Assembly: GCA_018902385.1 (NCBI GenBank)
Contig: JABSSW010000021.1
Location: 558,001 to 622,000 of the forward strand
Direction: 5' to 3'
Length of the DNA stretch: 64,000 nucleotides
Origin: Physcia stellaris
Lineage: Eukaryota; Ascomycota; Lecanoromycetes; Caliciales; Physciaceae
Both the position numbers and the translations under genes were made by a program. Positions 45,502-56,344 of this stretch are shown here, in pieces; position 1 is the first letter of the stretch, and each line of letters starts with the position of its first letter. The notes under the pieces were generated by a model. That model was given only the letters and a program-made list of their open reading frames with translations. It was not told the DNA's origin and ran no database searches.

Positions 45502-46757
45502 TTAATTCGAATCAAGCACCACAACCTCCGCCTCCCCCTCCCCAACCGACTCCACCAACAACTCATCGCCCACATTGACCTTCTCCACAAACGCCCCGTC
45601 GCCCTCGCCAAGGACATATCCTTCTTGTCCCGCCAATCGGACCTTAGCCTTGAGTCCCCTCATCGGCAAATGCACATACACCTTCCTATCCCTCAGACTC
45701 CTCACCACGCCCTTCCCCTCCCCACCCCCACCAACCCTCCACGTCGCCGCTCCCCCCGCCCCAACAATAGCAGCCCCCATCACCAGATCCGCATGCACCG
45801 GAATCGTCCCCCGCACAGCCGGCTCCGCGGCTTTCTTCTTCCGCCGTGGCCTCGATGCCCGCTTTCAGGGGACTCAGCACCGTCACGAAGCCAGCGCGTT
45901 TGGCGTCATCGCTGATGCTGAGGGTGTGGTAGCGCGGGGTGAGGCCTTGTTTCCAGGGCAGGGCCCAGATCTGCAGGAAGTGGACTGGGAGAGAGGGGTG
46001 TTCGTTTTGCTCGGCGTGCGCGATGCCGGTGCCGCCGGTGGTGAATTGGATGTCTGGGGGTTGGGTGGGATGTTAGCTTTTTTTTTTTTTCTTGGGAGAT
46101 ATCTGATGGGGAGTGGTAGGTGGTGGGTCACACAGGGGAGGGGTTCGTGAGGAGATTTGTATGGTGTTTGGTATTTATGGGGTGGTGAGGGTTGGAAGGG
46201 GACGTACCCCGCGCTTCATCACGAAGAAATCGTCCTTGCTGACTTCTTTCAGCCCCTTTGCGGCGCCTTTGCCGTGCATCGAGTCCCGGTGCGTGAGCTC
46301 GCCGGAGAGGATGTAGGAGAATATCTCGGCGTCGCGGTGGGGTGCGTTGGGAAGCCGGATTGTGGTGCGACGCGGTCTTCATTTAGGACGCGTAGGGCGC
46401 TGTTTGTGATTTTGAGTTAGTATTTCGGTTTTCGTGTGAGGGGAGGGAGGGCGAATAGAAGACGTACCCGAAGGATTGGTAGCGGGCATCGAAGTAGGAG
46501 GCGAAGGAGAAGGTGTGGTAGGTGTTGAGCCAGCCGTGATTGGCGTGGCCGCGGGCGCTGGAGGGGCGGGGGGTTATCTTTGCGTGGGAGAGAGTGGACA
46601 TGATGCGTTGGGTACTGGACATGTACGTGGATTCAAATGGGAATAGACTTGAGGTTGGAATTGAGAAATTGAGACGAGAGAAATGCGATTGAGATGAAGG
46701 GATTGCAGCTCTTATACAGGTTGGCAGTATGAGGGGAAAGAGAAGATACTTCCTCAT
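45502..46757 (-). pseudogene. pirin-family protein with three frame breaks
   Basis: Three exon-like blocks on the minus strand: 46757-46468, 46399-46208 and ~46045-45502. They show the pirin cupin signatures '[13 protein letters not shown]', then '[20 protein letters not shown]' with 'RDAEIFSYILSGELTHRDS', 'DIQFTTGGTGIAHAEQNE' and 'LQIWALPWKQGLTPRY'. Breaks: one base short in a C-run inside the HPHRD metal-binding motif (~46338), an apparent one-base deficit at the exon 2 donor (~46208), and a frame change near 45830. Two of the three are in homopolymers, so assembly error is a real option. Pirins are Fe-binding cupins, some with quercetinase activity or transcription-cofactor roles. The N-terminus before 'HGWLN' may be a mitochondrial leader. 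Confidence 0.8.
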
Positions 46758-47292
46758 CGCTCGTGGAAGCTTCTAGTGATACGATTGACGCAAAAGGTTG
46801 GGAAGCATATTGTAATGAAAAGCTCAGCATTCATCAGACAGCTACTCAATGCGCTTTGCATCAGTCATTACTGGCTAATGGTCCATTGTCGTGAAGTCGT
46901 GAGGTGCAGGCTTATGGAAGATTGGTCATCCGGCATGTGATTGCCGAGAGCCGTAGGGCTTATCGTGCTGCATAATTTCCAGTCTTATCGGGATTCAGGG
47001 TCTAGTGTACTAGACCGAGCAGACTTGGCGGGGACAGTCCAATATGGCAGGTTTAGCCGCATCTGCGTCACCAATTGAAGAGAAAATCCAAACACGCAGT
47101 TTCCCGAAGATGGCGGAAATCTACGACTTCACTGACGACGAGCAGGTCTCAGTCACTCTCGTATACGGATTCACTGCCCCCATCAGCACTGTATAGACAA
47201 AATTTCCATGAGTACCTTACAATGAGCAGCTCCCCCTGGCATCTTAGACCCCCTCTTAGCGAAGGTCTCTTTCAGTAGCTTCGACACGCCCA
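46758..47292. promoter_or_regulatory. divergent promoter region with a 50-codon upstream ORF
   Basis: Lies between pirin (minus) and the NIPA-like transporter (plus). An open frame 47044-47196 (50 codons, 'AEIYDFTDDEQVSVTLVYGF') ends ~96 bp before the transporter start. It could be an upstream ORF in the mRNA leader that dampens translation, but transcript ends are unknown. Confidence 0.35.
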
Positions 47293-49349
47293 ATGACGGA
47301 CTACAGCACCGTCATCGCCCAAGCTGGAGGCACGGCGGAGAAATTACGCGAGTGGTCTTCAGTCATCGGTATCATTACAGCCATCATAGGGAACATACTA
47401 ATTTCATTCGCCCTGAACATCCAGCGATATGCTCACATCCGCCTTGGTCAAGAACAACATGCTAGCGGGCAAGAGAAGAATGGTAGACCACGTAAATACA
47501 AGCAGAAGAGCTACGGCACCGAGCAGCAAGGCAGGATCGCCGAAGACAGAGCAAAAGCCAATCTCAATTCTAGCATAGAAGATGGCGAGCTCTCAGAAGA
47601 GGAAGATGGCCACAACCTGCGGGAAGAGTTCATGCCGACTACATCGATACATTCTCGCTCTTCCTCTCGGTCCGATTCTGAACATTACGAGAAACGGCCA
47701 CAAGAAGAGCAAAGGAAGTCATACCTCAAGTCGCCGTACTGGTGGGCGGGCATCATCCTTATGGTTGTGGGAGAAGCTGGGAACTTCCTGGCATATGGCT
47801 TTGCTCCCGCTTCCATCGTTGCGCCATTGGGGGTGGTGGCACTGGTGTCGAATTGTGTTATTGCTCCATGCTTGTTAAAGGAAAGATTCCGGCAAAGAGA
47901 CTTCTGGGGCGTTGTGGTAGCTGCAGCCGGGGCTGTCGTCGTGGTACTGAGTGCGAAGCAATCCGAGACAAAGATGGGACCTCAAGATATCTGGGGTGCC
48001 ATCACCCGATGGGAGTTTGAGCTCTACCTGGGTATCACGGCTTTCTTGATCATCGTTCTGATGTGGGCAAGCGGGAAGTATGGAGAGAGGACGATCTTGA
48101 TCGATCTGGGGCTTGTTGGACTCTATGGTAAGCTCACTCACAACATCGAAAAGATTCCAAACTCATTCTCCAAATAGGTGGGTACACGGCTCTATCCACC
48201 AAGGGTGTCGCCTCTCTTCTCTCCTACACACTTTGGCATGCTCTCACTTACCCCGTTACCTACCTCCTCGTCTTCATCCTTATTGCTTCAGCCTTTCTCC
48301 AGATTCGTTACCTCAATCGTGCTTTGCAACGTTTCGACTCCACTCAGGTCATACCCACACAATTCGTCCTTTTTACTCTCTCGGTCATCATCGGCAGCGC
48401 CGTCCTGTATCGGGACTTCGAGTCAGCAACCGCAGACCGCGTGGGCAAGTTCGTGGGTGGCTGTGTTTTGACTTTCCTGGGCGTATACCTCATCACCAGC
48501 GCCCGCGGCCAGAGAGGTGATGATCAAGACGAAGACGATATTGATGAGGAGAATGCCATTGGCCTAGTTGACGAAGAACGCTATCAAGACGAAGCCGAAG
48601 AACGCGCCACGATGAGGACCCGCATGCTTCGCAATAGTTCAACACCGAGCATTCTCTTCTCCAAACCGCCATCGCGCTCTCCACGCCGCGCCTCCAACCA
48701 GGATGCCGACGGACCTAGCTATCTCCCTCGCACCCCTCGCCGCACATCCTCAGTCACCTCCAATCTCCCATTCCGCGAGCCATCACGATCCCCATCACCC
48801 TCCGCCCTCCTCGAAAACCCATGGCAATCTAATCAAGATCAACCTCCTCGCCCTCGACCCCTCGAAAACACCATCTCAACTCCACTCCTACCTACCGAAG
48901 CACAGATCAAAGACCCTCTGACTCCAGAAACCACCCGACGCCAGCCAGAGTCCCCACGAAGAAATGGCCAAAATGGTCCTTCCACCATCACCAGAGCCTC
49001 CGTCGCACGCATGATGCCCGGCCCCCTCATCAGTCCCCTCTCCAGCCCCCTCAGCGCAATCGTCGCCGACTCACTACGGCGCGGCGTCGATCTCTCCTCG
49101 CCCACCGGCAAAAGAAGACCAGGACTCAGCGCCTTGCGTCAAAGTCGGAGCCAAAGGTCTTCGGGCGCCGATGAACCATCGGCCTCGGAAAGCTCGCCGT
49201 TGCGAAGAGAGCTGAGACCGGGCATGGCGACTGCGGCGACTGATACTCCGAAGGGGAGGAGCTTTAGTGTTAGTCTTGGGGAGTTCTTCCGCTTGAAGAG
49301 GGAGAAGAGTAGGAGTGGTGATGCGGATCCGGAGCAGGGTGAGTCGTAG
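47293..49349 (+). CDS. NIPA-like magnesium transporter (DUF803), 668 aa
   Basis: Two exons, 47293-48127 and 48178-49349, with a 50-nt intron (GTAAGC..AATAG); 669 codons exactly. TM1 is near residue 25 ('VIGIITAIIGNILISFALNI'), followed by a polar, Ser/Glu-rich insert of ~100 residues. Then the NIPA core: 'YWWAGIILMVVGEAGNFLAYGFAP', 'VAPLGVVALVSNCVIAPCLLKERF', 'DFWGVVVAAAGAVVVVLSA', and, across the splice, 'LYGGYTALSTKGVASLL'. About nine membrane segments end near 'GKFVGGCVLTFLGVYLITSA'. The C-terminal ~300 residues are disordered and rich in Ser-Pro and Thr-Pro sites, typical of fungal members and likely phosphoregulated. The family transports Mg2+ or related divalent cations; the membrane (plasma membrane or endosome) cannot be told from sequence. 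Confidence 0.9.
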
Positions 49350-49886
49350 TTAATTAAACCTTTTGGTGGACGATTGGGTGTTTGGAGCTTTGGCGTTTGA
49401 GGGCTGTTAGTCCTCTGGGAGTGGAGGGGGTTTCATTATGTGGATACCAATGGCTGCGATCTTACTTAATGCTGATAAGTGGGCACGGTGTTGGAGGCCT
49501 GGTGCGTGTATGAGTACTTACTTTCGAGTGCCCATACATACTTATATCTGCTGAGAGAGTGTTGTTGTATATTCATGAATTCAATGGTATATCTTATCCG
49601 TGGGCTTGGGGCTGCTCGTGTTTCTGAGCTCTTCTTTGATTTCATCGGCATGAATTTGTCGGTGGGGGGTGTGCTTGAGGCAAACGCAACTGCAAAAAGA
49701 GAGTTCCCACTGAAACATCCAATGGAATCGCTCTTGTAAAAACAGCAATTCGCATTCATATAAAAGAGGAGCCTTTTCCGATGTGTGAGATGAAAACAGA
49801 AGCGAGAAAGGAGAAGGTCAACGTAAAACCCTTCATCGGCACAAGCAAAGCGTTCCTGAGGGACAAAAATCATCGAACCTTCCCCC
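49350..49886. other. intergenic, 0.54 kb
   Basis: Convergent 3' ends of the NIPA-like gene and the amine oxidase gene. Nothing else seen. Confidence 0.5.
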
Positions 49887-52126
49887 CTAAACCCTAACAC
49901 TCCCCCTCCCCCGCACCTCCCCCTCCCAACCCCCCACCCCACCCTTTCTCTGACTCGGCGTCACCGCCCAACTAGGCGGAACATCCAACGCGGGATTCCT
50001 CAAGAAAAAATTCCTGGGCCGCAGCAACAGCGTCATGGGCTCGGCAGGCATGATGGGGAAATCCTCGGGGGAGGGGAAATGCGTGATGCCGAAGGTGTGC
50101 CAGAGCACGATGTCGGCGTTGTCGATGCTGGCGTCGCCGTTTTGCGCGATCCATTCTGGCAGACCCGCTGAGGGGACGCCGGAGGTTTGGGGTACGTGCC
50201 TGCCGGCGGGGTGCAGTTGGTCGTCTTCGTCTATGGGGGGAGGGGGTGTTAGTGGAGATCTCTAGAGGTTATGCTTCGAAGGTTTGGGTGGGGGGTTGAG
50301 GAGGGGGGGGAAGGGGATTTACATTTGGTGACGTGAATCGCGTGTCTAGCGAAGCCGGCTCGGTTCCATACCAATCCGCCTTCCTTGGGGAGCAGGGTCG
50401 GCACCTCGCGGCTGACGAGCTTGTAGCTGACGGGCTTGTGGCTGTAGGGGTTGATCTTGTTGGTGTTTGACATTTCCCACGTGCGGCTCGTGCTGCCGTC
50501 GTAGTCGCTCATGGCCTCCTTCGCGGTCGTGTACTTGGTCTTGTGCGCGTAGAAGGCGTTGCCGTATTTGTTTTCCGCGCTGCCGACTTCGCCGGGGCCG
50601 GGCTTGGCGTCGACTTGGAAGATGGTGTTCAGGGGTCCGTCGATGTTGGGGTCGATTCGTATGCAGAATAGGTGCTGGTGGTTGTGGGCGTTGACGCCTG
50701 GGTAGACTTCTGTGCCCCATCCTTTTGTGTCCTCGCCGGGGTTCATCGAGTAGGTGTTGAGGATGCCGGTTAGCTTGATCTCCAGCTGGACGGTCCCGTC
50801 TTGGTGGAAGATCCAATAGACGCAGTATTCGTAGTTAGCTGCGGTGAAGACGTGTGATATGAGTAGCTTCCGCCCTCGAGTAACGATCACCGAGTCGTCC
50901 CGGAAATCGGTGTGTTTGAAAAGAATCCCAGCGTCCTCTTCGTGGATACATATAGCGTTCTTGATGGTCTGGCTCGATCCTGCTCGATTGACGAAATCGG
51001 CATCCATGTAGTGGATCGCGCCTTTGCAATCACATCCAAGCGCAAGGCTGTTCGTCATGTAGCCGCCACCGTACTCTCCTAGATCGAAAGCGTGTTTCCG
51101 TTGATGTGGATGTTCGGGGTTTCCGTAAGGGACTACCATCTCTGCTAGCGATAGGCGGTAGAAAACGCTTCTCTCATTACCTTTATCGTTGTAGGTAATA
51201 TTGTTGAGGACTATGCCCTCTCGATAATTGAAGCCCACATGAACCTTCCAATTCTGCCATTCGATTATCCTTCCATCGACTTTGAATGATACGCCTTCCG
51301 GCTGAGTAATATTGATCGGCTTAAGATCTTTACGGTATCCGCCTTCAGCTTCAATCGCTGCCGGATGATAGTTGTGGACTGGCGCTTGGTTGACGGGTCT
51401 TCGGACTGGGGGAACGTCGATGTGGATGATCTCCTGGGTGTCTGAGTTGAAGATAGGCGTAAAGTCAAGCGGGAAGGTATACTGGCTGTCGTCTACATGA
51501 GGTCGATAATACATCAAAGCTTGCTGTAGCCGAACTTTGTTCCCAAATCTTTCATCAAAGCCGATGGTCCACGCTGTCGTTCGTCAGCAATTGGCGCTTT
51601 CCACGATCTCTCCATACCCACGATCGCAATAGACTTTGTGCATATCCTCCTTGGGTATACCAATGATGCCGCATTGTTCGATGACTTTGGGGTCCACCCT
51701 AACGACATGTTCCACGATCTGCAAGTCTTCCATCGTAATCTGCGTCTTGTGAGCCTCTTGTCCGAAATATTTTCAGGCTCATCTCCATACCAGAGGCTGC
51801 ACTCCATCAGTCAGCTCCCACTTCACGATCTTCTGTTCATCCAGATCAACCAATCCATCATAGACCTTGCTGCCTTTTCCTATCGCGACAACGTCCGCAA
51901 CTCGATGCGGACGAACGGTGTGATTTGGGTCCGCTAGCCATTCCATCATCTCCTTCTTCCTCGGCTCCCAGAGAGTGATCGCGTTGTAGTATAACGAGCC
52001 ATTCTCTTTCCGAATTAAGGCCACCGCATTCTCAATCTCAGCTGCGGACAGAGGGTCGAAGGGGTGAGGCGGCGGTGTGGTGCCAGATACATGCTGGGCT
52101 ACCTGCTTCAGTCTGTCAAGAACCAT
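49887..52126 (-). CDS. copper amine oxidase, 682 aa
   Basis: Four exons on the minus strand: 52126-51791, 51739-51622, 51573-50323 and 50230-49887. Introns are 51, 48 and 92 nt (GTATGG..GCAG, GTGGGT..ACAG, GTAAAT..ATAG); 683 codons exactly. The N-terminus 'LDRLKQVAQHV', followed by 'HPFDPLSAAEIENAVALIRK', marks domain N2. The TPQ cofactor Tyr lies in 'AANYEYCVYW' (~396). Copper ligands are the paired His in 'AHNHQHLF' and the His in 'GITHFPSPEDFPIMP'. The substrate-channel region 'DLGEYGGGYMTNSLALGCDC' is also present. The enzyme oxidises primary amines to aldehyde, ammonia and H2O2. Many fungal members end in a peroxisomal SKL-type signal; this one ends '...GSVRV', so cytosolic or other location is likely. 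An in-frame upstream ATG (52204) exists but the family normally starts at MVLDRLKQ. Confidence 0.95.
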
Positions 52127-52729
52127 TGTGACGCTTTTCTTCTTCCCTAGATTAGATAAATCAGCGTTCTCGCGAAGGTGAATATGAAACAATGGTAAAC
52201 ACAAGAGGTGGTACGGGTGGACAATGCCCTCAATTCAGGTTGCTATGTAATTTGTAGCTATCCAGGCTATGTCTTTACATAGTTGGTTTTCTGACAGGAT
52301 GGAGCAGCACGCCCCAGCCCCGCCATCCACCCCCACTTACGATCGGTCAATACCAAAGTTGCAGAGTGGTGGTGAAGATAAGAAGTGTGCCGGCATCAAA
52401 TCACGGTTTAACGGTTTGGGATCTATTTGCTTCTTAGGGTTAGAGCAAGACCACACCACACTTGGCATCAAGCAGGGCAGCTCGGAAAATTCCATTGAGG
52501 AAAGCAGAAGCGTTGCGTGTGGGCTGGAAATCATTGAAAGACTTTCCATATAGCCTATAAGCTCAAAGAGCCTGAATTGATTGGTATTGATCATGCGAAG
52601 GATATGCCCTAGCCTTAACGAAGCTCCCTAGCATACAATTACAGTTAGCAAAAACGCTCAAAGATATATCTCATAGCAGAGCTTTCACGACTGCAACACC
52701 AGAGCGCCTTCCGTAACTACACAGATAGC
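52127..52729. other. intergenic, 0.6 kb
   Basis: 5' flank of the amine oxidase and 3' flank of CAF1, both minus-strand. No gene supported. Confidence 0.5.
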
Positions 52730-54304
52730 TCATCGTCTTTGAATTTGAAAATGCCCAAAAGCACCCCCTCCATTCCCTGGCGTCATTGGACCTAGCCCTG
52801 TGCCGTTGCCCTGGTTCTGATTCGGAGTCATCGCAGGAGCTGTGTACGACGTGCCTGGAGTGCTCGGCGTGTTGCTATTATTGTAGATGGTGGCGCCGTT
52901 GAGGTTTGGTGTGTTGTGTTCTTCTATGCCGGCGTAGTTGTTCGCCCCAGCGAAGTTGGTCGACAACGACGAACCAGCGCCATTTAGACCCCAAACTTGG
53001 CCAAGGTACTTGTCGTCGTCAATGGAGCCACCAAATATCTTTGACTTAACCTCCCAGAAGACCCGTCCAGTCAGTAAGCTATCCGAGCCCGCCTGGTGAG
53101 CAACGCCAACTCGTTTCACGGACAGCTCATCAGCAAGGTCCTGGAGTCCCGACTTTTGTCCAAGACTCTGTAATATAGTCGTCGCCTGTTGTGTTAAAGG
53201 TTGATCGTTGACGGTCTGGTTTCGCTGGGCGTGTTTGACCATAAATTTGATGTCGTATATTGAAGGGAAGAAAATGGATAGTAATTTTCGATACTCTAAT
53301 TCGTCCTCCGGGAGAGGTTTGCACAGCATTAATTTGACGAGGTAGCCAAAATCGTATCCCGAATGAAAAGATATCCATCGCACATCCTCGAGTAACACAA
53401 GACCAGAAGTTATGAGGACAGCACCGAACTCATGAGCATCAATACCATTTTTCTGGTGCTCGGCCAGATCAAGACCTGCTGTGGCTAAGAATTCGATTGA
53501 GTCATTGTTGGACATATCCTCGTTGACGGAGAACTGAAAATTAAACTGCCATGTGCATGGGCAGGGCATTAGGTTATTTGTATACATTGATGTTGTAGGA
53601 AGGAGTTCGGATGGGTGAGGCGGTGGCATGTCGCCATCTTCGGAGAAAAGGGTGATGCCCAGCTGGATGACTTTGAGAAGATCGACATTACATCGTAGAG
53701 TTTGGTAGTGATAGTCCGCTTTTGTGGTGAAAGCACCCATGGGTCGAGCAACGATTCCAGGGAACTCGGTATCCTAGTTTACATCAGCATTCGTCCTGTG
53801 CATCATCACCGATCCGTAGATAATTCGACTGACCATGCTGATATACGGGTATTTGTCTACCAATGACCGTAGGATCTGTATTTCTTGATGTAGATTACTC
53901 CGCCACACCTCCCTTATCCTGCCCTTCATCTGATTCTTTGCACCCCCTCCACTTGTTCTCCGAACGGCTTCTCGTTGTTGTTGCTGCTGTTGCATTGCCG
54001 CGCCGTGTTGGAAACCCATGATTGCGGCGGGGCTTGCGAGACCTGTTCCCCCACCACCTATGCCGGCGCCAGTACCAAACCCTCCAGCTAGTCCATTGGC
54101 GTTACCAGAGGTTCCAAAGAGGTTAATATTAGAGCCAGAACCACCTTGGAAACTATGCTGAGAGTTTAGGAGAGGAGGGGGTAATCCTGCAGAGCCTGGC
54201 GCTTGGTGTTGTGAGGAGTGATGTGGAAGGTGCGATTGTTGTAAATGACCAAAGGGCGCATTTGAGAGATTCTGAGGACCATAGCGACTCACTGCCGGAG
54301 GCAT
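52730..54304 (-). CDS. POP2: CCR4-NOT deadenylase subunit CAF1/POP2, 504 aa
   Basis: Two exons on the minus strand: 54304-53834 and 53773-52730. The 60-nt intron (GTCAGT..CTAG, phase 0) cuts just ahead of the first catalytic residues: 'YPYISM' joins 'DTEFPGIVARP'. The DEDD nuclease core continues with 'LLKVIQLGITLF', 'WQFNFQFSV', 'VRWISFHSGYDFGYLVKLM' and 'GVAHQAGSDSLLTGRVFWEV', so all four acidic positions are present. The N-terminus (residues 1-110) is Gln/Gly/Ser-rich with a Q run, and the C-terminus is Asn/Gly-rich, as in other Pezizomycotina orthologues. The frame stays open upstream to ATG 54661; I choose 54304 ('MPPAVSRYGPQNL') because the family starts there. CAF1 shortens mRNA poly(A) tails within the CCR4-NOT complex. 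Confidence 0.95.
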
Positions 54305-54691
54305 AATGGAAGCTTGAACGCGGCTATCTGAGGAAGGAGCTACTATTAATGCCTTCGGTGAACGTTCTAGTGAGGTACATCTGGACTTGTCTTTGACCGT
54401 GAGTGATTCAAGCTGTGGCAAACGCGATGTGTTTTGAATGTGTGTAGGCTTTTGATGAGAAGAGAGCGATCCAAGAGACGAATTGATTCCATCGCGGAGC
54501 GTGCGAGTGTTGAAACTGCGGCTCAGCGGGCCGTCTTTCAGCCGAGCCTGAGGAGTTTCGACAATCGTCCACTCACCTACCTCCACTTTTGGGCTGGCAG
54601 ACCGGAGTCGTACTGTTGAATACGATAGATCGCCGTGTGTTTCTTGTTCTTGCCAATACATAGACGAGATGCTGACGATGAAAATCAGATT
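54305..54691. promoter_or_regulatory. bidirectional promoter between CAF1 and the B12 subunit gene
   Basis: The two start codons are 387 bp apart and head to head. Both are housekeeping genes, so shared promoter elements are likely. No TATA box is evident. The CAF1-side half is open in frame with CAF1 and may be its leader. Confidence 0.5.
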
Positions 54692-55010
54692 ATGGCGCCG
54701 CGTCCTAACCTCACGGGCTTTGATATCCGCAAACTCGCAGCATCGTCAGGTCAGCCGACAAATGACCCATGGGCGAGGCGGTACGCTTCAAGCCAGAACC
54801 TTGCTATGTCGCTCTAGCTGATCTTTGAATTCTCTTAGGGAACAATGGCGATATACGGGACCCTTCACACGATTCAATCGGTTCCGAGGAGCTTTTCCGG
54901 GACTTGGTATAGCAACTGTAGCGTTCACTGCATATTGCGCCTTCGAATACCTTTTCATCAAAGATGAACATCATGGTCACTCGGGAAATGGCCATAAGGA
55001 GGAGCATTAG
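54692..55010 (+). CDS. NADH dehydrogenase (complex I) B12 subunit, NDUFB3-like, 86 aa
   Basis: Two exons, 54692-54780 and 54839-55010, with a 58-nt intron (GTACGC..TTAG); 87 codons exactly. It reads 'DPWARREQWRYTGPFTRFNRF' across the splice, the signature of NDUFB3/B12. A single membrane helix follows ('LGIATVAFTAYCAFEYLF'), then a His-rich tail. It is an accessory subunit of the membrane arm of mitochondrial complex I. Length matches fungal members (80-100 residues). Confidence 0.85.
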
Positions 55011-55518
55011 GGAGAACAGCAATAGTCGTTATATGGCGTTCCGAGCGTAGAAGAGCATTGCATGGAGTTCACTGGCAATAGTGGTTGAGAAGGCTACAGC
55101 CCACACATCTGCAAGTCACTTTGTACATAATGACGGATGTTTCATGTCAATAATCGAGTGTGGGATGAAGTGGTTAAAGAAGAGCGCTCTAGATAGCGAT
55201 CATCTACATCTAGGAAATCCTGTCTGGCGCTTCCTTGTCGTCCCTGGCCCTAGGAACCAAGACGAAAAAAAAACAATAATCACACCCTGATCTCATAACA
55301 CTCAATCGTATGACATACGCTCCGTTCGCATGATAATACAAAGACCACAAGCCAATGGAAGGTTTATATCTTGCCTCTGTCGTGTACAGTCAGCCAAGTC
55401 AGTTCCACTATCGAAGCGAGCTTACTAAGTGCAAGGATTCTTCTGAGATAAATCCCATAAAGTCCAAGTGCCGAGTGCAATTTTGCAACATAATTAATTA
55501 GATCTAAGAGTGTGGCAG
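55011..55518. other. intergenic, 0.5 kb
   Basis: Between the B12 gene and the MITE. An open frame 55081-55290 (+) is unsupported. Confidence 0.5.
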
Positions 55519-55844
55519 TAGGGAGGTTTCGCAACCGCGAGTTAACCCGCGGGTTAACTTTTTCAGCTGTGCTTAAGTCTTGCCAGCAATCTGTTTTAGG
55601 CAGTCGACGGCGCTGATATAACCGAGCGACTAAGCGGTATGAAGGTTCATTTAGTCCATATATGACCTAGCCGCGGAAGCTAGACTTTGCTCTTTTCCTA
55701 TTCAAGGCAACGAGTTATTATCACGGCCCCGTGGTAATTACCACGGGCCCGTGGTAACTGTTTTCCTAATCCGTCTTTAGCGTGCTCGATTAGGAAATAA
55801 AAAAGTTAACCCGCGGGTTAACTCGCGGTTGCGAAACCTCCCTA
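55519..55844. mobile_element. MITE, 322 bp, 43-bp perfect TIRs, TA target duplication
   Basis: Terminal inverted repeats 55521-55563 ('gggaggtttcgcaaccgcga...') and 55800-55842 are exact reverse complements. Each is flanked by TA (55519-55520 and 55843-55844), the target duplication of the Tc1/mariner-Pogo superfamily. No transposase is coded, so it must have moved by enzyme supplied elsewhere. Each TIR holds an 18-bp palindrome 'gttaacccgcgggttaac'. The interior has further palindromes around 55735-55760 ('ccacgggcccgtgg', 'gtggtaattaccac'). Perfect TIRs suggest a young insertion. Confidence 0.95.
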
Positions 55845-56344
55845 GTAATTCGTTCTCCTAATTATTCTTCAACCCTTAGGGTCTCGAAGGTGATTCTAGC
55901 TGTTCTGCGGCTCTTCACCTCGACATCATCTCAATATTCACCATGTAGTTCGCTACTTACGGCTTCGGCCATTTTCTAATACAAGCTACACTATCCCTCT
56001 TTCAAGTCATATAGTTTCAAGAGTACGAGTCGAACTTCTCTTCTCCCACAACACCTTCCCAGTCCAAGTCAAGCCTGTGCTGACTGTTGAATACGCAGTA
56101 GAATCCAATGCCTTATCTACATGAGACCACTGCTTGCATGGAAATTACGAGGTAGCCTAACTGGCTCATGATATACTACTGGGAACCGGAACTCTATATG
56201 GTTTCCTTGCCGACCAGGATCTGGAGGTCGTCTTGAATATCGCATGCGCAGCTGAAACGCGACCGGAACACCAAGAACTGCCGTTCTTAGACTCCATCAG
56301 GTTTTCAGGCAGTTTTTCGCAGAGTGCTCTACAATCGTACAACT
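55845..56344. other. intergenic, 0.5 kb
   Basis: Probable promoter of the WDR70 gene. No other feature. Confidence 0.5.
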
